A DNA stretch of 31,010 nucleotides from Eshraghiella sp964405265 (GTDB lineage: Bacteria; Bacillota; Clostridia; Lachnospirales; Lachnospiraceae), in assembly GCA_964405265.1 (NCBI GenBank), contig CAYONC010000015.1, positions 1-31,010 on the forward strand, given 5' to 3'. The position numbers and the translations under genes are program-made. Positions 1 through 7,459 of this stretch are shown here, piece by piece. The stretch's first letter is position 1; every line of letters starts with the position of its first letter. The notes under the pieces were generated by a model. That model had not been told where the DNA came from, searched no databases, and worked only from the letters and a program-made list of their open reading frames with translations.

Positions 1-37
1 TAATAAAAATCCATCACGTGAACTTATTGATTATAAG

Positions 38-100
38 CTAACTTAATGACATTGGTACGGTACCGGCAAACGGTATAAGTATTCCGTATAAAAATGTCAT
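38..100 (-). pseudogene. 20-codon truncated ORF with strong promoter and RBS (possible metal-transporter 5' remnant)
   Basis: On the minus strand an ATG at 100-98 has an excellent AGGAGG ribosome binding site (114-109, 8-base spacing) but the frame stops at TAG (40-38) after 20 codons. The peptide is MTFLYGILIPFAGTVPMSLS. Its first part (IPFxGT) resembles the amino terminus of ZIP-family metal transporters, which would make this the broken 5' end of such a gene. That resemblance rests on only about 14 residues and is weak. Neither other minus-strand frame stays open to the left edge, so a simple frameshift does not restore a long gene inside the window. It could instead be a genuine short leader peptide. 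Confidence 0.35.
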
Positions 101-153
101 CAGGCAATCCTCCTTGTGCAGTCAGTATATGCAGATAAGATACTGAAAATTAT

Positions 154-169
154 AGTTAGTCACTGCTAA
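154..169. promoter_or_regulatory. Inverted repeat GTTAG-N6-CTAAC, candidate operator
   Basis: A perfect 5-bp dyad with a 6-base centre lies exactly at the predicted start site of the minus-strand promoter (171-198), where a bound repressor would block it. The half-site resembles half-sites of DtxR-family operators, but the classical DtxR box has one central base rather than six, so the regulator is unknown. Confidence 0.3.
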
Positions 170-170
170 C

Positions 171-198
171 AGTATAACTTTTTTATAACTTTTGTCAA
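171..198 (-). promoter_or_regulatory. Minus-strand sigma-A promoter for the truncated ORF
   Basis: Read on the minus strand, TTGACA (198-193) and TATACT (176-171) are separated by 16 bases. This gives a start near 164 and a leader of about 64 nt before the ATG at 100. Confidence 0.6.
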
Positions 199-207
199 GC
201 ATACCGG

Positions 208-236
208 TTGCATAAGGCTGAAAAGAAATGTATATT
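208..236 (+). promoter_or_regulatory. Promoter of the HEPN-like gene
   Basis: TTGCAT (208-213), a 17-base spacer and TATATT (231-236) give a start near 243, followed by an AGGAG site at 256-260 and the ATG at 269. It diverges from the minus-strand promoter at 171-198 with only 9 bases between the two -35 boxes. Confidence 0.55.
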
Positions 237-268
237 GTATATATAAATGTCGGACAGGAGATATATAC

Positions 269-670
269 ATGGGATTTATGGACTCATACAAGAAGCTTGA
301 CAGGTTGTGCAGTGACGTGTATGGTTACAGAAACGGTCTGTCGGCGTACATAGAAAGCATGAAAAGAATCACTGACGGTTCTTATTATACGGAAGGCTGG
401 ACAGAAGATTTAAAACAGCTTAAGCATTACCGATGGGTCAGGAACCGGATTGCTCATGACCCGGGATGTACGGAGAAAAACATGTGCAGCAGAGGCGATG
501 AGGAGTGGCTTGAGGATTTTTATATACGTGTAAAATCGCATGAGGATCCTCTTGCGGTTTATTATGAGTGTGAATCACGCAGAAAAAAGAAAGCATTAAA
601 GTTTATGTCCGTAATTTTAGCCGTCATGCTTGTGGCGGTAATGGTATATGTGACAGTATCTTCCCGGTGA
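269..670 (+). CDS. Small HEPN-like protein with C-terminal membrane anchor
   Basis: This is a 133-residue protein of unknown function. Residues 58-63 read RNRIAH, which fits the R-(N)-x-x-x-H signature of HEPN RNases. It lies in a helical segment after a tryptophan/tyrosine-rich stretch. Residues 103-110 are basic and are followed by one hydrophobic helix (about 111-130), so the predicted product is a tail-anchored cytoplasmic domain. Small soluble homologues occur as uncharacterised DUF proteins in Lachnospiraceae; I think the family is DUF6548 but cannot confirm that. The start has AGGAG 8 bases upstream. The MATE gene follows after 39 bp and is probably co-transcribed. RNase activity is inferred from one short motif; no toxin-antitoxin partner is visible beside it. 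Confidence 0.7.
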   Translation: MGFMDSYKKLDRLCSDVYGYRNGLSAYIESMKRITDGSYYTEGWTEDLKQLKHYRWVRNRIAHDPGCTEKNMCSRGDEEWLEDFYIRVKSHEDPLAVYYECESRRKKKALKFMSVILAVMLVAVMVYVTVSSR

Positions 671-709
671 GAGACGGGAATGACGTATGTAAACCGGAGG
701 TAACAGACT

Positions 710-2032
710 ATGGAGGCAAGGGAGAAGACACTTAAACAATTATTTATTCCGATATGTCTTGAAACAATATTATATATGCTTGCCGGAATGGTAGATACGC
801 TGATGCTTTCGTCAGTCAGTGACCGGGTTGTGGGAGCAGTGGGAACATCCAATACATACATAGGTATGTTTATTATTATGTTCTCCATTGTTACGTCGGG
901 AATGACGGCGGTAATGACACAGTATATCGGGGCAGATAAACCGGGAATTGCATATCAGGCGAGACAGATTGGAATTATTTTTAATCTTATACTGGGAACC
1001 GTGCTGTCTGCGGTAATGTACTTTTTTGCAGATGGAATACTTAACGTTGTGGGTGTTGCCGATGCACTTAAAAAGCCGGCAATGGATTACATGAAAATAG
1101 TCGGCGGCGGAGCCGTGCTGAATGCACTTATACCTGTTTTTTCAGGATACCTGCGCTCGTTCGGATATACGAAGCAGCCGCTTATTGCAACCGTTATCGG
1201 CAACGTAATTAATCTTATACTTAATGCGGTATTTCTGTACGGCTGCGGCTGGGGAGTTAAAGGGGTTGCTTATGCCACAGTTATTTCAAGGATTGTCAAT
1301 CTTGTCATTGTAATGCTGGAATCGCATTTTCTAATAAAGGCGGAAGAAGATGAAAACAGGCTCACGGGCGGTAAAATAATAGGACAGATTGTAAAAATAG
1401 GACTTCCGTCTGCCATGGAATCCATACTGTATAATGTTGCAATTACCATTGTATTCAAGTTCCTTAATCAGATGGATGCGGAAGGAATTAACGTGACGGC
1501 AAGGTCGTATGCAACACAGATAACCAATTTTTCATTTGCTGCAGGTTCAGCACTGGCACAGGCTAATGCCATAATGACGGGATGGAGAATAGGTGAAGGC
1601 AGATATGATGAATGTGACAGGAAAACCAATAAGGCAGCACTTACCGGAATAGCCGTTGCCATTGCGATAGAAGCACTTTTTGCAATATGCTCGGGATTTC
1701 TGATAAGAATATTTACCGATGATCCGGCAATGATTTCACTTGTTGGAAAACTGCTTGCGATAGACATTGTGCTTGAAGCGGGAAGGGTAAGTAACCTTGT
1801 TTACGGAAATGCCCTTAAAACTGCGGGTGATGCCGTATTTCCGGCGGTAATAGCGGCAGTGTTCATGTTTATGTTTGCCGTAGGCGGAACATATGTATTC
1901 GGAATAAAACTAAATCTTATGGTAACAGGCGCATATATAGGACTTACCATGGATGAATGTGTAAGGGCAGCAGGAATGTTTCTCAGATGGAAATCGGGAA
2001 AGTGGAAAAAGATGACGCTTGTTTCAAGATAA
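710..2032 (+). CDS. MATE-family Na+/H+-coupled multidrug exporter
   Basis: This 440-residue integral membrane protein has hydrophobic helices along its whole length and the two-fold MATE layout: an N-lobe to about residue 210, then a charged cytoplasmic linker with EEDEN near 212-216, then a C-lobe. Family-like segments include the opening QLFIPICLETILYML with VDTLMLS, and GSALAQANAIMTGWRIGEG at the start of the second half. The length matches the usual 440-460. MATE proteins exchange Na+ or H+ for cationic or aromatic compounds at the cytoplasmic membrane; the substrate cannot be told from sequence. The start is preceded by GGAGG about 10 bases upstream. It lies in a run with the HEPN-like gene and the sigma-like gene (26 bp gap). 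Confidence 0.9.
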   Translation: MEAREKTLKQLFIPICLETILYMLAGMVDTLMLSSVSDRVVGAVGTSNTYIGMFIIMFSIVTSGMTAVMTQYIGADKPGIAYQARQIGIIFNLILGTVLSAVMYFFADGILNVVGVADALKKPAMDYMKIVGGGAVLNALIPVFSGYLRSFGYTKQPLIATVIGNVINLILNAVFLYGCGWGVKGVAYATVISRIVNLVIVMLESHFLIKAEEDENRLTGGKIIGQIVKIGLPSAMESILYNVAITIVFKFLNQMDAEGINVTARSYATQITNFSFAAGSALAQANAIMTGWRIGEGRYDECDRKTNKAALTGIAVAIAIEALFAICSGFLIRIFTDDPAMISLVGKLLAIDIVLEAGRVSNLVYGNALKTAGDAVFPAVIAAVFMFMFAVGGTYVFGIKLNLMVTGAYIGLTMDECVRAAGMFLRWKSGKWKKMTLVSR

Positions 2033-2058
2033 TACGGGAAAACGGACAGGAGATTTAT

Positions 2059-2802
2059 ATGACGGACAGAAATACATTTTTAGAAACACTTAAAGAGGTA
2101 TCGGAGATAGTAAGAACTTCAGGAGAACCGCTTAAAAGGGAAGAAATACTCTTATATTTCAGGGATATGGAGCTTACTCCTGAGCAGGAGGAGCTTGTAA
2201 TAAAATATATGTCAGAGAATCATGATGATATGTCTGATACCGCCGCAGAGCAGGAGAAAACAGAAATTCAGGAAACGGCTTCGGAGAAATCGGCAGTATT
2301 CCGTATGTATATGAATGATATAGAAGCCCTCGGATGCAGTGGCGGTGAAGAAATACGGACTGAATATGTGAAGCTCCTTACGGGAGATGAAAATGCCGTA
2401 CGCATTATAGCATCAGCCTGGCTGAAAAGGGTTGTTGACATGGCCGAGAAGCTTTTACACGGAACGGATAATCTTGAAGACGTGATTCAGGAGGGAAACC
2501 TTGCACTTTTTATCAGACTGAAGGAATTATGCGGCAGCAGGCTTCCCGCTGACGTGGAAAAAGAACTGGAAGAAGCCGTAAGCGGGGCAATGAAGAATTA
2601 CATATCCGTGATTACCGGAGAGGAAGACGGTGAAGAGATAATTGCCGGCAAGGTTAATCTTGTTAATGAGGCCATAAAGTTTCTTACGGAGCAGAACGGA
2701 TACACACCCTCAGAAGATGAACTTGCGGGATATACACATATGGAAACGGATGAATTGCGTGAGATTACGGATATTATAAAAAAGTCGGGTGAACGGAATT
2801 GA
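2059..2802 (+). CDS. Degenerate sigma-70-like protein lacking promoter-binding regions
   Basis: This 247-residue protein has the domain order of the front of a primary sigma factor. Residues 5-55 resemble region 1.1 (helices around LKREEILLYF and TPEQEELVIKYM). Residues 80-155 resemble regions 1.2-2.2: FRMYMNDIEAL, then GDENAV, then LEDVIQEGNLALF, which matches the core-RNAP-binding segment DLIQEGNIGL. Residues 196-243 resemble region 3 (LVNEAIKFL, TPSEDELAG). The aromatic WWIRQAI type sequence of 2.3-2.4 is absent, and the protein ends before any region 4 helix-turn-helix. I infer that it can contact RNA polymerase but not recognise a -10/-35 promoter by the usual route. The start at 2059 is chosen for its AGGAG 6 bases upstream; a longer in-frame start at 1957 would lie inside the MATE gene. 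The stop overlaps the next gene by 4 bases. Confidence 0.65.
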   Translation: MTDRNTFLETLKEVSEIVRTSGEPLKREEILLYFRDMELTPEQEELVIKYMSENHDDMSDTAAEQEKTEIQETASEKSAVFRMYMNDIEALGCSGGEEIRTEYVKLLTGDENAVRIIASAWLKRVVDMAEKLLHGTDNLEDVIQEGNLALFIRLKELCGSRLPADVEKELEEAVSGAMKNYISVITGEEDGEEIIAGKVNLVNEAIKFLTEQNGYTPSEDELAGYTHMETDELREITDIIKKSGERN

Positions 2803-3725
2803 AGCTGTATCTTGCACCAATGGAGTCAGTGACCGGATATGTGTTCAGAAATGCATTTCACCATTATTACGGTGGTTCTGACAGGTATTTTACTCCCTTT
2901 TTAACAGGCAGGAAGTTCAGTGCCAGGGAAAAAAATGACATACTGCCGGAGCATAATAAGGGAATGAATACCGTGCCACAGATTCTTACCAATAAAAGTG
3001 ATGACTTTGTATACATGGCACACCGCCTCAGGGAATATTACGGTTATGAAGAAGTAAATCTTAATCTCGGCTGCCCGTCCGGAACGGTGGTTGCCAAAAA
3101 CCGCGGTGCCGGAATGTTGGGAAACCTGACCGGACTTAACAGATTTCTGGATGAAATATATTCCAAATCGGATATCGGTATATCAATTAAGACAAGAACC
3201 GGACTGGACAATTCGGAAGACTGGGAAAAAATACTTGAAATATATAATGAATATCCTCTTACCGAGCTGATAGTGCATTCAAGGTGCCGTAAGGATTTTT
3301 ATGAAGGGACAATAAGATATGATGATTTCCGCAAGGCATTGGACATAAGCAGACACTCATTGTGCTTCAATGGTGACATTAAAACTGTTCAGGATTACCG
3401 GGATAATGTCAGCCGTTTTCCGGAAGCCGGTAAAATTATGTGCGGCAGGGGAATTATAAGAAATCCCGGGCTGTTCGGAGAAATTCAGGGAAAAGAGCCT
3501 GGCAGCCTGGCTGTAATGAAGAATTTCATAAAAGAGATATATACGGGATACAGAAGCATAATGTCCGGTGACAGGGACGTGCTGTTTAAAATGAAAGAAT
3601 TATGGTTTTATTTTTCAGTAAATTTTGAACATCCCGAAAAGGTGATACGTATGATAAGAAAAACTCAAAGCTGCATCGAATACGAAGCAGCGGTGAACAG
3701 TATATTCAGAGGTAATACGGTATGA
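2799..3725 (+). CDS. dus: tRNA-dihydrouridine synthase
   Basis: Dus proteins are FMN enzymes that reduce specific uridines in tRNA to dihydrouridine. The 308-residue product opens with KLYLAPMESVTGYVFRNAF, the flavin-binding start of the TIM barrel. It has NLNLGCPSG with the likely catalytic cysteine C92, then a lysine/arginine strand at SIKTRTG, and the phosphate-binding end MCGRGIIRNPGLF. The length is typical (300-330). The start is TTG inside a TTGA overlap with the preceding stop, which indicates translational coupling to the sigma-like gene. Codon 8 is an ATG, but starting there would remove the first barrel strand. Transcription ends at the hairpin overlapping its stop. The subfamily (A, B or C) and target position are not assignable by eye. 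Confidence 0.93.
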   Translation: MKLYLAPMESVTGYVFRNAFHHYYGGSDRYFTPFLTGRKFSAREKNDILPEHNKGMNTVPQILTNKSDDFVYMAHRLREYYGYEEVNLNLGCPSGTVVAKNRGAGMLGNLTGLNRFLDEIYSKSDIGISIKTRTGLDNSEDWEKILEIYNEYPLTELIVHSRCRKDFYEGTIRYDDFRKALDISRHSLCFNGDIKTVQDYRDNVSRFPEAGKIMCGRGIIRNPGLFGEIQGKEPGSLAVMKNFIKEIYTGYRSIMSGDRDVLFKMKELWFYFSVNFEHPEKVIRMIRKTQSCIEYEAAVNSIFRGNTV

Positions 3726-3766
3726 AGCCTGATTCTGCAGGAGACAGGCTTCATACCGTGTTTTTT
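3717..3766. terminator. Bidirectional-type terminator between dus and map
   Basis: Arms 3717-3731 and 3745-3759 are perfectly complementary over 15 bp with a 13-base loop, followed by TTTTTT at 3761-3766. The left arm contains the dus stop codon. It ends the dus operon and lies 3' of the convergent map gene. Confidence 0.9.
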
Positions 3767-4634
3767 ACCGGCACAGGATTTCAGTACCGTTTTCCGTTAC
3801 AAGTATCTGTATTTCCCATTGTGCTGACGGCATACCGTCATCAGTATATACCGTCCATCCGTCATCATCATCAATTACGATGTCCGGTTCCCCCATATTT
3901 ATCATGGGTTCAATGGTAAACACCATTCCCGGAGCTGTTATCATGCCGGTGCCTGCACTGCCCGTATAACCTACCCATGGCTCCTCATGGAACTCAAGGC
4001 CGACACCGTGTCCTCCGATTTCCCTTACCACGGAATAGCCGTTGCGGGTAATGAATGTGTGGATTGCCTCTGCCATGTCGCCGAGATGTCCCCACGGACG
4101 TACGGCTTTAAGTCCGACTTCAAGACTTTCCTTTGCAATTTCAACAAGACGTCTTTTATCGTCAGATACATTTCCTATACAGTACATTCGTGAAGAATCG
4201 GAAAAATATCCGTCTAATATGGTTGAACAGTCCACATTGATTATGTCTCCTGATTTAAGAATGGTATTCTCATTGGGGATTCCATGGCATACGACATCAT
4301 TGACTGATGTACATACGCTCTTCGTAAATCCTTTATAGTTGAGGGGTGCAGGAACAGCTCCGTACTTTCGGGTTTCTGCCTCGACCCATTCATTAATTTC
4401 AGCCGTTGTGATTCCCTCACGGATATGCTCCCCGACATAGTCAAGCACTGCCATATTTACGGCTGCACTCCGTCTTATACCTTCAACCTGGGAAGGTGTT
4501 TTTATCAGTGATACGGAAGGAACCGTGTTGCCGGACTGCCTGAGGATTTCCAGACGTCCGTCAAATGCTTCATGACATTTTTTATATTTTAATCCGCTTC
4601 CGCACCAGCATGCATCATTACGTCCAAGCTTCAT
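3765..4634 (-). CDS. map: Methionine aminopeptidase (type I) with N-terminal SEC-C zinc motif
   Basis: Removes the initiator methionine from new proteins in the cytoplasm. The first 21 residues of the 289-aa product carry a SEC-C motif (NDACWCGSGLKYKKCH), followed by a pita-bread peptidase from about residue 45. The metal ligands are visible: aspartates in NVDCSTILDGYFSDSSRM, histidine in GGHGVGLEFHEEPWV, and glutamates in FTIEPM and AQWEIQI. The start at 4634 is chosen because GAGG lies about 7 bases upstream and the SEC-C motif begins there; the frame runs on upstream but without a ribosome site. The SEC-C extension is known in a subset of MetAPs and is thought to help ribosome association. 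The gene is monocistronic, divergent from the M18 peptidase and convergent with dus. Confidence 0.93.
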   Translation of the reverse strand: MKLGRNDACWCGSGLKYKKCHEAFDGRLEILRQSGNTVPSVSLIKTPSQVEGIRRSAAVNMAVLDYVGEHIREGITTAEINEWVEAETRKYGAVPAPLNYKGFTKSVCTSVNDVVCHGIPNENTILKSGDIINVDCSTILDGYFSDSSRMYCIGNVSDDKRRLVEIAKESLEVGLKAVRPWGHLGDMAEAIHTFITRNGYSVVREIGGHGVGLEFHEEPWVGYTGSAGTGMITAPGMVFTIEPMINMGEPDIVIDDDDGWTVYTDDGMPSAQWEIQILVTENGTEILCR

Positions 4635-4664
4635 AACATGACCTCGATTTCTGATTTTCAAGTT

Positions 4665-4673
4665 ATTATAGCA
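4665..4673 (-). promoter_or_regulatory. Extended -10 promoter of map
   Basis: On the minus strand the 9-mer TGCTATAAT (4673-4665) is a consensus extended -10 element. No good -35 is seen, as is usual for extended -10 promoters. The predicted leader before the map ATG is about 25 nt. Confidence 0.5.
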
Positions 4674-4727
4674 TTTGTTCCGAAAAAAATATATACTATA
4701 TTTATTATGAAATTTCAGGAGGCAGAT

Positions 4728-6005
4728 ATGATAGCGGAAAAAATTGCTGATTATATACAAAAAAGTCCGTCGCCGTTCCATGCAACGGACAATATGGCAC
4801 GGATTTATAAAAAAGCAGGGTTTAAGGAACTCAGTGAAAAAATGACATGGGACATACATCCCGGAGGCAGATATTATGTTATCAGAAACGGTAGTGCAAT
4901 CATTGCATTTACTGTTCCGGAGGATGAATGTAATAATTTCAGAATAGTGGCATCACATAATGATTCGCCTGCATTTAAAGTAAAGGAGAATCCGGAAATA
5001 TTACGGGATGGAAAGTATGTTCTTCTGAATACGGAAAAATATGGCGGAATGATTATGTCATCATGGCTTGACAGGCCGCTGTCTCTTGCCGGAAGGGTAA
5101 TATATGAAGAAAATACACATATTAAGAGCATTAATGTTAATCTTGACAGGGATGCACTGGTAATTCCGAATCTTGCAATTCACATGAACCGTGACTTGAA
5201 CGAGGGATATAAATATAATCCTCAAAATGACATGCTTCCGCTATACGGTGCGGATGGAGAACAGGGAAAATATATGGATGAAATAGCCTCAGCGGCAGGA
5301 ACGGACGCCGACAGGATTCTCGGCTGTGATATCTTTGTATATAACAGGCAGCAGGGATGCATATGGGGGCAGAACGGAGAATTTATTTCATCACCGAGAC
5401 TGGATGATCTGATGTGCGCCTTTATATCAACGGAGGCGTTGGCATCTTCGGAAAAAACGCAGAGCATATGCATGAGTGCAGTTTTTAATAATGAAGAAAC
5501 CGGTAGCAGCGGAAACGCAGGGGCAGATTCCGATCTTCTTGAAACAGTGCTTCGCAGGATATGCATATCACTTGGTGCAGATGAAGAAAAATATTACAGA
5601 ATGTTGTCAGATAGTTTTATGATAAGTGCAGACAATGCACATGCCGTGCACCCGTGTCATCAGGATAAGGCGGATCCGACTAACAGACCATATATTAACG
5701 GAGGTATTGTAATCAAAAGTAATGCGGCACAGAAGTATTCAACGGATGCAGTGACGGAGGCTGTCTTTAAAATGCTGTGCAGGGAGGCAAAGGCGGAATA
5801 CCGGACTTATGTCAACCGTTCGGATATTCCGGGAGGCTCAACGCTCGGAAACATATCGGCGTCACATGTGTCAATACCGACGGTGGATGTGGGAATTGCG
5901 CAGCTTGCAATGCATTCGGCATATGAAACGGCGGGAACACATGATATGGAGGATTTTTACAGGATTCTTAAAATATTTTTCGGATACAAGGTTGAATTTT
6001 TATAA
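4728..6005 (+). CDS. apeB: M18-family metalloaminopeptidase
   Basis: Cytoplasmic zinc aminopeptidase of the aspartyl-aminopeptidase (M18) family, which trims acidic or other N-terminal residues. The 425-aa length matches the family. Visible ligand and catalytic segments are ASHNDSPAFKVK (His-x-Asp), SSPRLDDL (bridging Asp), NNEETGSSGNAGA (catalytic and metal Glu), MISADNAHAVHP (Asp) and the C-terminal GTHDMEDFY (His). The start at 4728 is preceded by AGGAGG with 6-base spacing. The frame is open upstream to 4638, but those 30 codons lie in the intergenic promoter zone and have no ribosome site. The degV gene follows after 55 bp with no terminator between, so the two may be co-transcribed. The symbol is by family resemblance. 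Confidence 0.9.
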   Translation: MIAEKIADYIQKSPSPFHATDNMARIYKKAGFKELSEKMTWDIHPGGRYYVIRNGSAIIAFTVPEDECNNFRIVASHNDSPAFKVKENPEILRDGKYVLLNTEKYGGMIMSSWLDRPLSLAGRVIYEENTHIKSINVNLDRDALVIPNLAIHMNRDLNEGYKYNPQNDMLPLYGADGEQGKYMDEIASAAGTDADRILGCDIFVYNRQQGCIWGQNGEFISSPRLDDLMCAFISTEALASSEKTQSICMSAVFNNEETGSSGNAGADSDLLETVLRRICISLGADEEKYYRMLSDSFMISADNAHAVHPCHQDKADPTNRPYINGGIVIKSNAAQKYSTDAVTEAVFKMLCREAKAEYRTYVNRSDIPGGSTLGNISASHVSIPTVDVGIAQLAMHSAYETAGTHDMEDFYRILKIFFGYKVEFL

Positions 6006-6060
6006 TATTTGTTTTATCCTACTAAAGGGTGAGTAAGTATCACATTTTCGAGAGGTAATC

Positions 6061-6924
6061 ATGAAAGTAGCAGTAATGACAGATGAAAACAGCGGTATAC
6101 CTAAGGTGGACGCTGAAAAAGCAGGCATTTACGTTATGCCGATGCCGTTTTTTATTAACGGAGAATTAACATATGAAAGTGAGAATTTTACCAAGAAGGA
6201 TTTTTACCGTAAGCTGGAAGAGGGTGCTGACGTATCAACATCACAGCCTTCTCCGGGTGATGTTATGGATATGTGGGATTCGATTCTTGATGAAGGATAT
6301 GATGAAGTCGTATATATTCCGATGTCAAGTGCATTAAGCGAATCATGCAACAGTGCCCGCATATTTGCGGAGGAATATGACGGTAAGATACATGTTGTGG
6401 ATAATCACAGGATTTCGGTAACGATGGAACAGTCGTTATATAATGCTGCCGACTATGCGGCACAGGGAATGAACGGTGCGGAAATTAAAGCAAGACTTGA
6501 GAAGGAAGCATATGAAGCAAGCATATATATTACCGTGGAAGACCTTAATTACCTTAAAAAGGGAGGAAGGGTAACGGCAGCAGCTGCTGCAATCGGTAAT
6601 ATTCTCAATCTGAAGCCTGTGCTTACGATTCCGGGCACCAAGCTTGACGTATATGCCAAGGAAAGAGGCATGAAGAAAGCAAGGCGTACCATGATTGAAG
6701 CAATGAAGAAGGACATTGATGAGAAGTTCCGCACGCTTTATGAAGAAGGAAGGTTCAGGGTGGTACTTGCATACAGCGATGTGGATGAAGAAACGCTTCA
6801 GAGCTGGCATGATGAAGTCAGTGAGGCATTTCCGGGAATGGACATTGCAATGAGACCGTTATCATTAAGCATCGGTTGTCATATAGGACCGGGGGCACTT
6901 GCCATAGCAGGGTGCCTGAGATAA
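6061..6924 (+). CDS. DegV-family fatty-acid-binding protein
   Basis: DegV/FakB proteins hold a fatty acid and, with a FakA kinase, present it for phosphorylation and entry into membrane lipids. The 287-residue product has the standard markers: VAVMTDENSGIP at the start, STSQPSPGD (residues 59-67) whose Thr-Ser-Gln binds the carboxylate, the SSALSES segment near 100, and a C-terminal GCHIGPGALAI. Length is normal (280-290). GAGAGG precedes the ATG at 6061. No fakA or other lipid gene is nearby, so it is one of the common stand-alone copies. The exact acyl chain specificity is not readable. A terminator follows immediately. Confidence 0.92.
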   Translation: MKVAVMTDENSGIPKVDAEKAGIYVMPMPFFINGELTYESENFTKKDFYRKLEEGADVSTSQPSPGDVMDMWDSILDEGYDEVVYIPMSSALSESCNSARIFAEEYDGKIHVVDNHRISVTMEQSLYNAADYAAQGMNGAEIKARLEKEAYEASIYITVEDLNYLKKGGRVTAAAAAIGNILNLKPVLTIPGTKLDVYAKERGMKKARRTMIEAMKKDIDEKFRTLYEEGRFRVVLAYSDVDEETLQSWHDEVSEAFPGMDIAMRPLSLSIGCHIGPGALAIAGCLR

Positions 6925-6934
6925 TACAAAAAAA

Positions 6935-6968
6935 TGGTGCAGCATGCAGGATGCTGCATTATTTTTTT
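6935..6968 (+). terminator. Rho-independent terminator after degV
   Basis: An 8-bp perfect stem (6938-6945 with 6951-6958, loop GCAGG) is flanked by an A-run on the left and a T-rich tract on the right, so it could act in both directions. Confidence 0.85.
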
Positions 6969-6989
6969 ATAAAAAAACGAATATAAAAA

Positions 6990-7012
6990 AATCCTATTGA
7001 AATACTATGATT
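6990..7012. promoter_or_regulatory. Imperfect dyad over the -35 box, candidate Rrf2 operator
   Basis: AATCCTATTG (6990-6999) and TACTATGATT (7003-7012) form an imperfect inverted repeat (7 of 10 positions) centred on the end of the -35 hexamer. Rrf2 regulators commonly repress their own operons from such sites. The match is too weak to assign a known consensus. Confidence 0.3.
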
Positions 7013-7025
7013 AAAGGTATATAAT
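6997..7025 (+). promoter_or_regulatory. Promoter of the rrf2-isc-mnmA-cysK operon
   Basis: A perfect-spacing sigma-A promoter: TTGAAA (6997-7002), 17 bases, TATAAT (7020-7025). The predicted start is near 7032. This rules out the upstream in-frame ATG at 7024, which lies in the -10 box. Confidence 0.85.
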
Positions 7026-7050
7026 GCTGATTAGACAGGAGGATGGCGAA

Positions 7051-7455
7051 ATGAAAATTTCAACAAAGGGCAGGTATGCACTGCGTCTTATGCTTGAGCT
7101 TGCCCATAATGGAAATGCTGCTCCCGTCAGCATTAAGGAAATTGCGGCGAGACAGGGGATTTCGGAGAAATATTCTGAACAGATTATATCCATTATGAAC
7201 AGTGCAGGCTATGTGAAAAGCATAAGAGGGGCAGGAGGAGGATATATACTTACGGAGATGCCTTCATATTACACGGTAGGTATGATTCTGAGACAGACGG
7301 AAGGGTCGCTTGCACCGGTTGCCTGCGTTGATGAGGACAGTCCATGTGAGAGGATAGAAACCTGTGCTACCACGGAGGTATGGCGCAGACTTAACAGAGC
7401 AATTAATGAAGTGGTTGACAATATAACATTACAGGATTTGACAGAATGGAGATGA
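7051..7455 (+). CDS. Rrf2-family transcriptional regulator (IscR/CymR-like)
   Basis: A 134-residue winged-helix dimeric repressor. The DNA-binding domain is clear: MKISTKGRYALRLMLELA at the start, recognition helix around SEKYSEQIISIM, then the GAGGGYIL wing (61-67). Cysteines C92, C99 and C105 lie almost where E. coli IscR has its Fe-S ligands (92, 98, 104), so cluster or thiol sensing is likely. The ATG at 7051 has AGGAGG about 9 bases upstream. It leads an operon with iscS (4 bp gap), iscU, mnmA and cysK. In Bacillus the related CymR controls cysteine metabolism and forms a complex with CysK, so both an IscR-type role (Fe-S) and a CymR-type role (cysteine) are possible. The cysteine triad favours the first. 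Confidence 0.9.
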   Translation: MKISTKGRYALRLMLELAHNGNAAPVSIKEIAARQGISEKYSEQIISIMNSAGYVKSIRGAGGGYILTEMPSYYTVGMILRQTEGSLAPVACVDEDSPCERIETCATTEVWRRLNRAINEVVDNITLQDLTEWR

Positions 7456-7459
7456 ACCT

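Noticed and set aside
1957..2058. Earlier start for the sigma-like protein inside the MATE gene
   Set aside because: The ATG at 2059 has a good AGGAG site and starts where region 1.1 similarity begins. The upstream extension is just the MATE coding sequence in another frame.
2799..3725. Possible loss of the catalytic cysteine in Dus (GAGML instead of GACLL)
   Set aside because: The general-acid cysteine is the one in the GCPS motif, which is present (C92).
7024..7050. Upstream ATG for the Rrf2 regulator
   Set aside because: It overlaps the -10 box of the promoter and precedes the predicted start of transcription. The conserved domain begins at the ATG at 7051.
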